A stretch of 64,000 nt of DNA from Caryophanon sp036309765 (GTDB lineage Bacteria > Bacillota > Bacilli > Bacillales_A > Planococcaceae), in NCBI GenBank assembly GCA_036309765.1, contig JAXJTE010000168.1, positions 1-64,000 on the forward strand, in the 5' to 3' direction. The notes under the pieces are model-generated. The model saw only the letters and a program-made list of their open reading frames with translations. It was not told the origin of the DNA and did not search any database. This document shows positions 24,424 through 32,546 of the stretch, piece after piece (position 1 is the first letter of the stretch; each line of letters opens with the position of its first letter). A program made the translations under genes and the position numbers.

Positions 24424-25964
24424 TGTTGTCCCAACCCTTCTTCAATAAATTCAAGCTGCACTGGCATGCGTAGTACACGTTCAACATGCTTTTTTTGGCG
24501 CTCTGCTGCATAGCTTTCTGCCGCTGCTTTTTGTGCTGTCGTAAATGTAATGTGTACATGCTCCTCGTACTTTTTCAGCTCAATGTTTTTCACGATGCGT
24601 CGCTTGGATACATTCAATGCAAAAATGAACTTTAAAATTGAGCCAAGCATGCGAATTTCTTTAATTTCTTCTTTTGTGAACCAATTGTTGTAGCGAACGA
24701 GTAGCTGGTCGAGATGGCCTTTGTTTTTATACGATGCAATGAGCGCCATGCGTACGCGCTCAAGATGCGTAATGCCTGGAATCGCCTTGTTCGCAATTAA
24801 GTAAAACGTATGGTGGCTCGCTGCGTCCTGCTCGATAAATTCACCTACGTTATAAAGCGGTGCGGCCCCGCGAATAAATTCGAGTTCACGCTCCATGCGA
24901 AGTACACCAAATTCTCTGCATGTTTGCTTGTATAATTCCGTCACTAAGTAATCGATATATTGCTGCTCTGCTTCGCTGCGTCCGAAGCTAATCGCTAACT
25001 TTTTTGAGCTATCACCAAAAATATTGTATTTATTGTAGGCATCTGGCGTTTCCTGCAAAATTTTATTAATGATGATGCCTTCACGCAGCCCCTTTTTCGT
25101 AAACTGGTACGATGACGTATGTACGACATCCATCAACGTGCGAAACACATCAAGTGCTGGCAAAATAATATCGGCACGGTCGATCGAAAGCCCTTCTAAC
25201 TGACTAAGCTCCTCAAACGATAGATCCCATAAAAATTCCGCTAGCTCATCCATTTCATCCTTTTTCATCTCGTATTGATGAACGTTTGATAACGGATATT
25301 TGATGCGCTGTTGATGAATTTGAGCGACGTTTCGCGCACTTCCACCGATGCCGATAATCGGTAAATGGCGATCCACAATCCACGGCAATGATTCAAACTG
25401 CTCCTTCACATAAGCAACGAGTGCTACACGCTCATCTTCGGTCATTTTATCACCTGCAATGAAGCGCTGTTTTAATGACACCGTACCAAACGGGAAGCTA
25501 TGTGTTTTTTGTAGCACTTTGTTTTCGAACCACGTAATTTCGGTACTGCCGCCACCCATATCAATCGTAATCGCTGATGAAGTAGCCATCGAGTATGCCA
25601 CCGCAACGAAGCCGAAATATGCTTCCTGCTCCTCCGATAAAATTTGTAGCTCGATGCCTGTTTCACGCAGCATCGTTTCCACAATTTCCTCACGATTTTG
25701 CGCTTGGCGTACTGCTGCTGTTGCCGCTGCATGCACTTGACCAACGCCGAAGTCCGCTAAAATTTGCTTGTAGTTTAACAATAGCTCCTTTAAAGTCGCT
25801 ACCCCTTCGTCACTCATGATGCCATCTTCGTCCACGTATGAACGTAAACGCGCTACTTTTTTCATGTTGGCAAGCTCATGTAACGTTCCTTGCTCGTCAT
25901 AATTGTAAATAACTAGTCGTACCGTGTTCGAACCAATGTCGATAATCGCTGTTCGTTTCTCCAT
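24420..25964 (-). CDS. ppx: Exopolyphosphatase (Ppx/GppA family)
   Basis: 514 residues from ATG 25964, which has GAGGTG at 9 bp; a GTG 12 bp upstream is an alternative. The actin-like ATPase fold shows IDIGSNTVRLVIY (phosphate 1), the catalytic-Glu region QEAYFG, and IDMGGGSTEITWF (phosphate 2). A C-terminal HD-like extension makes it the long GppA/Ppx form. It degrades polyphosphate from the end, possibly pppGpp as well. First gene of the ppx-ppk operon. Confidence 0.93.
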   Translation of the reverse strand: MEKRTAIIDIGSNTVRLVIYNYDEQGTLHELANMKKVARLRSYVDEDGIMSDEGVATLKELLLNYKQILADFGVGQVHAAATAAVRQAQNREEIVETMLRETGIELQILSEEQEAYFGFVAVAYSMATSSAITIDMGGGSTEITWFENKVLQKTHSFPFGTVSLKQRFIAGDKMTEDERVALVAYVKEQFESLPWIVDRHLPIIGIGGSARNVAQIHQQRIKYPLSNVHQYEMKKDEMDELAEFLWDLSFEELSQLEGLSIDRADIILPALDVFRTLMDVVHTSSYQFTKKGLREGIIINKILQETPDAYNKYNIFGDSSKKLAISFGRSEAEQQYIDYLVTELYKQTCREFGVLRMERELEFIRGAAPLYNVGEFIEQDAASHHTFYLIANKAIPGITHLERVRMALIASYKNKGHLDQLLVRYNNWFTKEEIKEIRMLGSILKFIFALNVSKRRIVKNIELKKYEEHVHITFTTAQKAAAESYAAERQKKHVERVLRMPVQLEFIEEGLGQQ

Positions 25965-26071
25965 TTTCCTATCCACCTCGTTTTATCCTTATTTATTATA
26001 CGTGTTCTGTCACGACAAATTACAATTGACACGTAAATTTCACAAAACTTTACATTTTCTAATTTATCGTT

Positions 26072-26145
26072 GTGTTCATTAGCCATTCAATTAGCGGCTC
26101 GCGTTCCTGCCGTTAAAATGCTGCATCGATTTCACAATTCCTTGT
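26072..26145 (-). repeat. Internally deleted copy 3 of an inverted-repeat (MITE-like) element
   Basis: One terminal repeat (GTGTTCATTAGCC, one mismatch) is followed by GCGGCTCGCGTTCCTG, identical to a segment of copy 2 read in reverse, then by CCGTTAAAATGCTGCAT and CGATTTCAC, which correspond to separated segments of copies 1 and 2. The other terminal repeat is missing or decayed. The right boundary is approximate. Confidence 0.6.
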
Positions 26146-26183
26146 TTGTAACCTATTTAATGCCAGCTCTATACAAAAAGATG

Positions 26184-26222
26184 TAGAAAAAAAGCTGAAT
26201 GACATTACATGCACATTCAGCT
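26184..26222 (-). terminator. Terminator of cheV
   Basis: AGCTGAATG (26193-26201) pairs with CATTCAGCT (26214-26222). On the minus strand it is followed by seven T. Confidence 0.85.
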
Positions 26223-26232
26223 CTACGTATTA

Positions 26233-27135
26233 TTATAAAATTAATTGATCGATTCGTAAAATAAGTTCTGCAATTTCTGGCTTACTAATTTGATCCTCAG
26301 CACCTACTTCATCACCTTTATGACGTAAATCATCGGTAATTAAGCTTGAGAAGATGATGACTGGAATTGCACTTAAACGCGCGTTTGATTTAATCTGCTT
26401 CGTTAAATGATGACCATCCATTTGCGGCATTTCGATGTCCGTTACGATTAACTGCACATCTTTTGTAACGTCTTTACCTTCTGCAACTAATGACTCTAAA
26501 TAATCGAGTGCGTCACGTCCGTTTTCATAAAAATCAACGTTCATGTAGCCTGCTTCGTTTAACGTTTCGAATAAAAGCTTGCGTAGTAACGGTGAATCCT
26601 CTGCTACAACAATGCGCTTTTCTGAACGCTCACGCTCACCTAGCTTGCGTACTTCCTCGATTTGAATGCCTGATTCTGGATTGATTTCGACCATAATGCG
26701 CTCGAAGTCTAATAATAAAATCATGCTGTTTTCTTGTTTAATCACGCCGATTACTTGTGACGTACCGCCGTGATACATATCAGAGGGCTTTTCGATTTGG
26801 TTCCATGAAATACGGTGAATTTGCGTTACGTTATCCACGTGGAATACGACACGCTGCTTATTAAATTCCGCTACAATATACTTTTGCTGTGGATTACGCT
26901 CTGTTGCCGGAATCCCTAACACTTGCAGCATATCAACCACAGGAAGTACTTCGCCGCGTAATTGAATAATTCCTTCTACATGCGGATGTGCGTGTGGAAT
27001 AAATGTAACCGGCATTGGTTGAATAATTTCTTTTACTTTAATTACGTTAATGCCAAACTTATTATTCCCTACCTCAAACTCAACAATTTCTAACTCATTC
27101 GTGCCACTTTCTAGCAAAATACCTTTGTGATCCAC
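26233..27135 (-). CDS. cheV: Chemotaxis coupling/response-regulator protein CheV
   Basis: 300 residues from a GTG at 27135, chosen for its AAGGAG at 8 bp. A CheW-like domain (residues about 12-150, GNNKFGINVIKVKEIIQPMPV... VEGIIQLRGEVLPVVD) is fused to a receiver domain (about 170-297). The receiver shows the acidic pocket VVAEDS, phospho-acceptor IVTDIEMPQMDG, the Ser/Thr FSS and Lys in ISKPE. It couples chemoreceptors to CheA and participates in adaptation. Monogenic unit with terminator. Confidence 0.96.
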   Translation of the reverse strand: MDHKGILLESGTNELEIVEFEVGNNKFGINVIKVKEIIQPMPVTFIPHAHPHVEGIIQLRGEVLPVVDMLQVLGIPATERNPQQKYIVAEFNKQRVVFHVDNVTQIHRISWNQIEKPSDMYHGGTSQVIGVIKQENSMILLLDFERIMVEINPESGIQIEEVRKLGERERSEKRIVVAEDSPLLRKLLFETLNEAGYMNVDFYENGRDALDYLESLVAEGKDVTKDVQLIVTDIEMPQMDGHHLTKQIKSNARLSAIPVIIFSSLITDDLRHKGDEVGAEDQISKPEIAELILRIDQLIL

Positions 27136-27268
27136 GAGGCTCACTCCTTCCGAATTTAACCTTCATTCATACAAACATTGTATCATAAAGCATTCGCTCA
27201 AACTATGACTGTTTACGCTATCTTTTTAGCATTTATCTAATCATTTCCGCCTATGTAACACATCAAGC

Positions 27269-27381
27269 GTGTTGATTAGCCAATCAATTGGCATAAGCGT
27301 ATTGCCATTAACATGAAGCATTTATTTCCAAGTTGTTGCTAAAAACAGCCGATTTCACTTTATATAAATGGCTAATCAACA
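27269..27381 (-). repeat. MITE-like inverted-repeat element, copy 1 (113 bp)
   Basis: Bounded by GTGTTGATTAGCC (27269-27281) and GGCTAATCAACA (27370-27381). On the minus strand it reads the same as both ends of copy 2, but lacks that copy's roughly 100-bp core. Internal landmarks are shared: CAATTGATTGG, CATGTTAATGGCA and GTGAAATCGGCT. It lies between cheV and ykwC, where it could also act as a transcript end for ykwC. Confidence 0.8.
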
Positions 27382-27410
27382 TACATGGCAACACATTTCA
27401 CTGAAGCATA

Positions 27411-28271
27411 TTACTCGTAATAATGATAAATCGCTTGCGTGCCACAATCGCCGTAGCCTTGCTCCACTAACTCATTGTACATTTTGTTCGCAAGTTGCAA
27501 ACCTGGTAGCTGTAAATTCATTTGCGCACATTCCTTTAATGCAATGCCCATATCTTTGACGAAATGCTTTATGTAGAATCCTGGTGCGTCGTCTCCTGCA
27601 AGCATGCGCGGCGCTAAGTTGCTCAGTGCCCATGAACCGGCTGCACCGGCTGTAATCGATTGCAGCACCGTCTCTGGTGAAAGACCGGCATGCTTTGCGT
27701 ACGCTATTGACTCACAAACGCCAATCATCGCGCTTGCAACGACGATTTGATTACACGTTTTCGCGTGCTGCCCTGCACCGGCCGTTCCTTGATAGACGAT
27801 GTTTTTGCCAAACGTGTGCAGCAGTGGCATGATTGCCTCCACCTGATTCTCATCGCCGCCGAGCATAATTGATAACGTCCCTTGCTGCGCTCCTAAATCT
27901 CCCCCAGATACAGGTGCATCAAAGCTATGCATGCCACGCGCCTTCGCTTCTTCGTAAATAGTTTTAGCTAGCGTTGGCTCTGACGTCGTTAAATCAATGA
28001 CATACATGCCTTGCTGTGCTGTTTTAAAAATGCCTTGTGTGCCAAAATATACTTCCTCGACATCTTGCGGATAGCCAACCATCGTTAACACGGCATCTTG
28101 ATTTGCTGCCGCCTCTGCTGGTGTGTTTGCCCAAGCTGCGCCGAGTGCAAGTAGCGGCTCTGCTTTTTCCTTCGTGCGCGTATAAACGGTTACATCATAG
28201 CCCCCATTTAGTAGGTGCTTCACGATGCTCGCACCCATCACCCCTGTGCCAATCATTGCGATACGTTTCAT
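27411..28271 (-). CDS. ykwC: 3-hydroxyisobutyrate/beta-hydroxyacid dehydrogenase family protein (YkwC-like)
   Basis: 286 residues from ATG 28271 (MKRIAMIGTGVMGASIVKHLL), chosen because AAGGGGG lies 8-9 bp upstream; upstream in-frame codons contain the terminator of the preceding gene. Rossmann motif GTGVMG, substrate-binding DAPVSGGDLGAQQGTLSIM, and catalytic lysine in GAGQHAKTCNQI. It oxidises a short beta-hydroxyacid with NAD(P)+. The precise substrate is unknown. Confidence 0.9.
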   Translation of the reverse strand: MKRIAMIGTGVMGASIVKHLLNGGYDVTVYTRTKEKAEPLLALGAAWANTPAEAAANQDAVLTMVGYPQDVEEVYFGTQGIFKTAQQGMYVIDLTTSEPTLAKTIYEEAKARGMHSFDAPVSGGDLGAQQGTLSIMLGGDENQVEAIMPLLHTFGKNIVYQGTAGAGQHAKTCNQIVVASAMIGVCESIAYAKHAGLSPETVLQSITAGAAGSWALSNLAPRMLAGDDAPGFYIKHFVKDMGIALKECAQMNLQLPGLQLANKMYNELVEQGYGDCGTQAIYHYYE

Positions 28272-28316
28272 CAACATTTCCCCCTTTTCATTTAGTTGTA
28301 TCATACTTTTTGACGC

Positions 28317-28347
28317 AAAAAAAGAGAGCAACGAGATTCGCTGCTCT
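28317..28347 (-). terminator. Terminator of the Spo0E-like gene
   Basis: A 9-bp stem with one G-U (28325-28333 / 28339-28347), a 5-nt loop and a run of seven T on the minus strand, between the spo0E-like and ykwC genes. Confidence 0.8.
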
Positions 28348-28417
28348 AAAGGGGGAAATGAGAATGTTGCTGTGTTCACATGTATTTTTCCCACATATTC
28401 AGTTGTTAAACACCTTT

Positions 28418-28600
28418 TTATAAATTATTTATATTTTCTCGACTCATCGTCATGCGCCGCTTATGATGATCATATGCATTTAACAGCTCATCCATTTGCT
28501 TGCTGAGCTGAATCGTTTTTTCGTGTCGAAAGCCGTACGCGACACCTGCCTCAATCATTTTTTCCCTCATTGTCTCGATCTTCGTTAAAAGATTTTCCAT
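28418..28600 (-). CDS. Spo0E-like aspartyl-phosphate phosphatase
   Basis: 60 residues, the normal size of this family. The helix-turn-helix hairpin pattern KIETMREKMIEAGVAYG...TIQLSKQMDELLNAY includes the S-x-x-x-D signature (S33, D37). In sporulating Bacilli such proteins dephosphorylate Spo0A-P and so delay sporulation. Its presence suggests a sporulating lineage or a recent ancestor that sporulated, but homologues also occur in non-sporulating relatives. Confidence 0.88.
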   Translation of the reverse strand: MENLLTKIETMREKMIEAGVAYGFRHEKTIQLSKQMDELLNAYDHHKRRMTMSRENINNL

Positions 28601-28629
28601 ACACCCCTACCCCTTTGCAGTTTACGCCA

Positions 28630-28821
28630 TTAACTACGAGGAACTTCTAAATACGTATATGTCACTCTTCCGCCTTGATGTGCTGTTCCACGAATATGCT
28701 TAAATTTTGGATGCTTCACTAACACTTCTCGAAATGCAGCAAAATCATTTTTGCTAATTTCGATTTTTGTAATTTGCTGTGCAATTAATTGCTCTAGCTG
28801 TTGTTCATACTGTGTTGTCAT
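28630..28821 (-). CDS. Small conserved-looking protein of unknown function
   Basis: 63 residues, ATG 28821 preceded by GAGGAGGAC. An amphipathic N-terminal half (QQLEQLIAQQITKIEI) leads to SKNDFAAFREVLVKHPKFKHIRGTAHQGGRVTYTYLE, which looks like a compact alpha-beta domain. I do not recognise the family with certainty. It is 29 bp upstream of the Spo0E-like gene on the same strand with no terminator between, so the two are probably co-transcribed. Confidence 0.7.
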   Translation of the reverse strand: MTTQYEQQLEQLIAQQITKIEISKNDFAAFREVLVKHPKFKHIRGTAHQGGRVTYTYLEVPRS

Positions 28822-29018
28822 ATGATGTCCTCCTCGCCTTTAAATACCCATTTTTTTCTATTTATTATACAGAAGAATAGCGAAATTCATAGTATCTTTT
28901 ACCATTCTACTAAAAAGATGTCTATCATTTCACAAGATGTGAACTGAAATGACGTGTGTGCGCGGCAACAATTCATTATAATAGACGTCATATACCAGCA
29001 GAAGGGGGCGTATAAACT

Positions 29019-29777
29019 ATGAAAAAAGTGTGGCTATTTTCCACAGTCGCAATTGTCATGCTGTCGGCTTGTAACAGTACACAAGACGTCACAGAGGACA
29101 TCGTAGCACCAGTTGAGGAAAACGAGACAGAGGTAGTTGTTGAGCCTGCTAACGACGTACAACCAGAAGCAGGAACGGTAACGGAAAGCGTGCCACCATC
29201 GACTGAAACAGAACAACAGCCTGTAGTAGAAGAAACCGAAATCGTCAAGGAAGAAGCGACAAGCGTTCACGAGGCGGATGCTGAAACGGTGGAAGGGACA
29301 ACTACTGACGACATCGAGCCATCTGGTGAAGTAACGTATACACAAAACAACGAAACGTATAGCACACCGACAAACTTCACGACGAGCAGTGAGCAACCAT
29401 TTGGACTTGAAGTGATGGATGGCTTCACGCTCGTAGCAGAGGAGCCAGGTAAAGACCAGCTCTTGTACACGAGCAATGAGCGCGTCTCGATGGCGATTGA
29501 AACGTTTACATTCGGTGAAAAGACATACGATGATGTATTTGCAGCCGCGATGGACCAAGCGAGTGCAATGGGGGACGTCACGCCAATTGAAGAGCTGCCA
29601 ATGAGCGACAACATTAGCAATATCGCCGCATTTGAAGTGAATGTAAACGGTGAATACGTCGTTGTCATCGCGCTTGAAACACCGTCGATTTTAGCGCAAT
29701 TTACGCTGATGGACACAGCAGATCGCAAATTTTTAAATGCAATGATGCAAATGGCCGTTACGATTCAAGGGCAATAA
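29019..29777 (+). CDS. Putative lipoprotein with acidic low-complexity linker
   Basis: 252 residues. The lipobox is LSAC (C18) after a short basic-hydrophobic signal, so it is predicted to be anchored to the outer face of the membrane. Residues 20-115 are a Glu/Val/Thr/Pro-rich disordered linker. Residues 125-252 form a compact domain (FGLEVMDGFTLVAEEPGKDQLLYTSNERVSMAIETF) that I cannot name. GAAGGGGGCG is the ribosome binding site. Convergent with marR, sharing a terminator. Confidence 0.85.
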   Translation: MKKVWLFSTVAIVMLSACNSTQDVTEDIVAPVEENETEVVVEPANDVQPEAGTVTESVPPSTETEQQPVVEETEIVKEEATSVHEADAETVEGTTTDDIEPSGEVTYTQNNETYSTPTNFTTSSEQPFGLEVMDGFTLVAEEPGKDQLLYTSNERVSMAIETFTFGEKTYDDVFAAAMDQASAMGDVTPIEELPMSDNISNIAAFEVNVNGEYVVVIALETPSILAQFTLMDTADRKFLNAMMQMAVTIQGQ

Positions 29778-29778
29778 T

Positions 29779-29813
29779 AAAAAGTGTGGAGCGCGCGTGC
29801 TCCACACTTTTTT
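29779..29813. terminator. Bidirectional terminator between lipoprotein and MarR genes
   Basis: A 14-bp perfect stem AAAAAGTGTGGAGC (29779-29792) / 29799-29812, with U-tracts on both strands. Confidence 0.92.
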
Positions 29814-30258
29814 AATACGATAAATCTTTAATCGATAAACCGAGCTTCTTCATCAGTGTAATCGCCGCTGCTTTTTCGTCACCGTCAAGCGCAGCCATTA
29901 ACGTTTCGAGCTGCTGCTCATGTCGCGGAAACAGCTCTGCCATAAACGCTGTGCCTGCTTCTGTAATTTCCGCATACGTCACACGTCGGTCTGTCGGGCA
30001 ATGCACACGACGCAAATAGCCGCGCTGCTCGAGCTTGTCAACAACGTACGTAATCGAGCCGCTTGCAAGCAAAATTTTTGAGCCGATTTGCTGAAGCGGC
30101 TGCGCACCTTTATGGAACAATAGCTCAAGCACCGCAAATTCGGTCGGGTTCACGCCGTTTGCTTGGAAAAACTTTGTCGTTTGTTCATTGATCGCCTTCA
30201 TCGCACGCGACATGACGATGTAAAGCTTCAACGTTTCGTTTGTTTGTTCGCCGTTCAT
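29812..30258 (-). CDS. MarR-family transcriptional regulator
   Basis: 148 residues with the MarR winged helix: AVLELLFHKGAQPLQQIGSKILLASGSITYVVDKLEQRGYLRR followed by the wing residues D-R-R. The C-terminal dimerisation helices are present. The signature resembles the organic-hydroperoxide/quinone-sensing members (MhqR/YkvE type), but no redox Cys is conserved: the only Cys (HCPTDRR) precedes the wing. A palindrome 20 bp upstream is its probable operator. Confidence 0.88.
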   Translation of the reverse strand: MNGEQTNETLKLYIVMSRAMKAINEQTTKFFQANGVNPTEFAVLELLFHKGAQPLQQIGSKILLASGSITYVVDKLEQRGYLRRVHCPTDRRVTYAEITEAGTAFMAELFPRHEQQLETLMAALDGDEKAAAITLMKKLGLSIKDLSY

Positions 30259-30277
30259 TCCATTACCTCTTTTTCAC

Positions 30278-30295
30278 GATAATATAGTTATTATC
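30278..30295. promoter_or_regulatory. Candidate MarR operator
   Basis: GATAATA (30278-30284), 4-nt spacer, TATTATC (30289-30295): a perfect 7-bp inverted repeat 20 bp upstream of the marR start codon, ending 4 bp before a mobile-element-like repeat. Autoregulatory binding is inferred from position and symmetry. Confidence 0.5.
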
Positions 30296-30299
30296 AAGC

Positions 30300-30511
30300 G
30301 TGTTGATTAGCCGTTTATATACAGTGAAATCGGCTTTTTTAGCAACGATTGGAAAATAAATGCTGCATGTTAATGGCAGGAAGCGTGCGGTGAGACTCCT
30401 TGGGGAAAAGCTCGTGACTCAAGACCCCACAGCGAAGCGAGGAGGCTTGAGCCGAGCCCCAGGAACGCGAGCCGCAATACGCGAACTGCCAATTGATTGG
30501 CTAATCAACAC
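30300..30511 (+). repeat. MITE-like inverted-repeat element, copy 2 (212 bp) with nested core
   Basis: Perfect 13-bp terminal inverted repeats GTGTTGATTAGCC (30300-30312) and GGCTAATCAACAC (30499-30511). Within it a core of about 100 bp (about 30390-30487) with GAGACTCC, CTCAAGACCCCA and GGAGGCTTGAG is inserted relative to copy 1. That core belongs to the same sequence class as the repeat at 38342-38536. No ORF in it is credible. Confidence 0.85.
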
Positions 30512-30730
30512 GATTGTTTATTATATACAGCCGTATAAACAGCGCTCTGCATTATCGAGACACGCTTTTATGACTAAAATCCGCCTCTCGTTACGAGTAA
30601 CTACACTTCTGCTGTACTAATTATATAAGTCCATTAAAGATAAATAGTTGTATTCCATATCATTACCGTTTAAAATAAGACGGTTAATGACTGTTCAATA
30701 ACAATCTCAATCGAACGAAGGAGATTTTCC
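30512..30730. other. Spacer between the repeat element and the radical SAM gene
   Basis: About 220 bp, AT-rich, carrying the radical SAM promoter and the ribosome binding site GAAGGAG before 30731. Apart from a short TATACAGCCGTATA palindrome near 30524-30537, I see nothing specific. Confidence 0.4.
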
Positions 30731-32470
30731 ATGAAAATTATTTTATCTACATTAAACGCTAAATACATCCATACAAATTTAGCGCTGCGCTACTTAAAAG
30801 GTGCGCTACTTCCGCAATACGAATCCGAAATGGTTGAATATACAATTAAGGACCCTGCGTTTAATATTGTATCAGATTTATTCCAAAAAAGCCCTGATGT
30901 TGTTGGCTTCAGCTGCTACATTTGGAACATCGAGGAGACGATCAAGGTCATTCGTATGCTGCGTACTGTGTTACCAAACGTCAAAATTGTTCTCGGTGGT
31001 CCAGAAGTGTCATATGACGTGCATGAATGGGTGCGCAAAATTCCTGAAATCGATTTTATCGTCATGGGTGAAGGTGAAGTGTCGCTTGTTGAACTAGTCG
31101 AGCATATCGATGGCAAGCGTGCATTAGAGGACGTGCGCGGCATTGCGTTTTTACAAGACGACAAGCTTAAAATTCACGCACAGCCACCAAAAGTTGATTT
31201 ACGTGAGCTACCGAGCCCGTTCCGCTTCGATGAAGACCAAGCAGAACTTGGCAAACGCATTCAATATATCGAAACGTCACGCGGCTGTCCGTTTAGCTGC
31301 CAGTTTTGCTTATCGAGTATTGAAGTCGGCGTGCGCTACTTTAGCCGCGACAAAATTAAAGACGACATTCGCTACTTAATGAACAACGGCGCAAAAACGA
31401 TTAAGTTCGTTGACCGTACGTTTAACATTTCACGCAGCTACGCGATGGAAATGTTCCAATTTTTAATTGATGAGCACTTACCAGGTGTCGTATTCCAGTT
31501 CGAAATTACAGCAGACATTATGCGTCCAGAAGTCATTCAATTTTTAAATGACAACGCACCACGCGGACTGTTCCGCTTCGAAATTGGCGTGCAATCAACA
31601 AACGACTTAACGAACGACCTTGTGAAGCGTCGCCAAAACTTCGAGAAGCTCACACGCACCGTAACGATGGTGAAAGAAGGCGGCAAAATCGATCAACATT
31701 TAGATTTAATTGCCGGATTACCAGAGGAAGATTACAACTCGTTCCGCAAAACGTTTAACGACGTGTTTGCGATGCGCCCTGAAGAATTACAGCTTGGCTT
31801 CTTAAAACTACTGCGCGGCACAGGGTTACGCGTCGAGGCAGAAAAATACGGCTACACGTATGTCGACGTATCACCGTATGAAATTTTCTCAAACAACGTG
31901 CTGACGTTTGACGATATCGTGCGCATTAAACATGCCGAGGACGTGCTAGAGAAATATTGGAACGACCACCGCATGGATTATACGGTCGAATATTTAGTGA
32001 CGGAAGCGTTTGAAACGCCATTTGATTTCTTCCAGCAGTTCGGGACGTATTGGGAGACGCGCGGCTGGTCACGTATCGGGCATCAGCTAGACGATTTATT
32101 CCAACGCTTGCTTGAGTTTTTACGCACGCTGCCAAACATCGACCTAGATCTAGTGGAGAGCTTAATGGTGCTTGATTACATCGCACCACAACAGTTCATT
32201 CCACGTAAAGCTTGGTGGTCAATGCACTTACCAGGCACGCAGCAAAAAGAGCTTATCCAAAAAATGAAGCAAGACGCATCGCTTGCAGGTGAAGCGTTTG
32301 CCGCACTTGGCATTAACGAGCGCGATTTATTTAAGCATACGCTAATCGTACCAGTTGCGTTTGATTATGACGCGCTGCAACAAGGACGTATCGAGCGTAA
32401 GGAGCAGTACATGATTGTGTACTTCCGCCAAGGCGACCGTCCGTTTATTACGACGGTGGAGCGATTTTAA
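30731..32470 (+). CDS. B12-binding-domain radical SAM protein (DUF4080 C-terminal domain)
   Basis: 579 residues in three parts. An N-terminal cobalamin-binding-like Rossmann domain (1-130, VVGFSCYIWNIEETIKVIRML... VLGGPEVSYD) comes first. The radical SAM barrel has the cluster motif CPFSCQFC (near residue 186) and EIGVQSTNDLTNDLV. The C-terminal region is DUF4080-like. It would cleave S-adenosylmethionine via a 4Fe-4S cluster; the substrate of this subfamily is not established. The gene stands alone. Confidence 0.88.
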   Translation: MKIILSTLNAKYIHTNLALRYLKGALLPQYESEMVEYTIKDPAFNIVSDLFQKSPDVVGFSCYIWNIEETIKVIRMLRTVLPNVKIVLGGPEVSYDVHEWVRKIPEIDFIVMGEGEVSLVELVEHIDGKRALEDVRGIAFLQDDKLKIHAQPPKVDLRELPSPFRFDEDQAELGKRIQYIETSRGCPFSCQFCLSSIEVGVRYFSRDKIKDDIRYLMNNGAKTIKFVDRTFNISRSYAMEMFQFLIDEHLPGVVFQFEITADIMRPEVIQFLNDNAPRGLFRFEIGVQSTNDLTNDLVKRRQNFEKLTRTVTMVKEGGKIDQHLDLIAGLPEEDYNSFRKTFNDVFAMRPEELQLGFLKLLRGTGLRVEAEKYGYTYVDVSPYEIFSNNVLTFDDIVRIKHAEDVLEKYWNDHRMDYTVEYLVTEAFETPFDFFQQFGTYWETRGWSRIGHQLDDLFQRLLEFLRTLPNIDLDLVESLMVLDYIAPQQFIPRKAWWSMHLPGTQQKELIQKMKQDASLAGEAFAALGINERDLFKHTLIVPVAFDYDALQQGRIERKEQYMIVYFRQGDRPFITTVERF

Positions 32471-32495
32471 ACATTGCAGCATCTTATAATTGAAT

Positions 32496-32543
32496 AAAAA
32501 AGGCGTGTCCGCAGTCGTAATTGACTTTGGGCACGCCTTTTTT
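32496..32543. terminator. Bidirectional terminator between radical SAM gene and ktrD
   Basis: AAAAAAGGCGTGTCC (32496-32510) pairs with GGGCACGCCTTTTTT (32529-32543), one G-U pair. Confidence 0.88.
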
Positions 32544-32546
32544 CGT

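Noticed and set aside
29034..29558. Long antisense open frame (about 174 codons) opposite the lipoprotein gene
   Set aside because: The product is Cys/Arg/Phe-rich nonsense typical of the reverse frame of a low-complexity acidic coding region; the sense ORF has a lipobox and ribosome binding site.
30360..30620. 86-codon open frame across repeat copy 2
   Set aside because: It lies in a non-coding structured repeat, has no ribosome binding site and no recognisable protein sequence.
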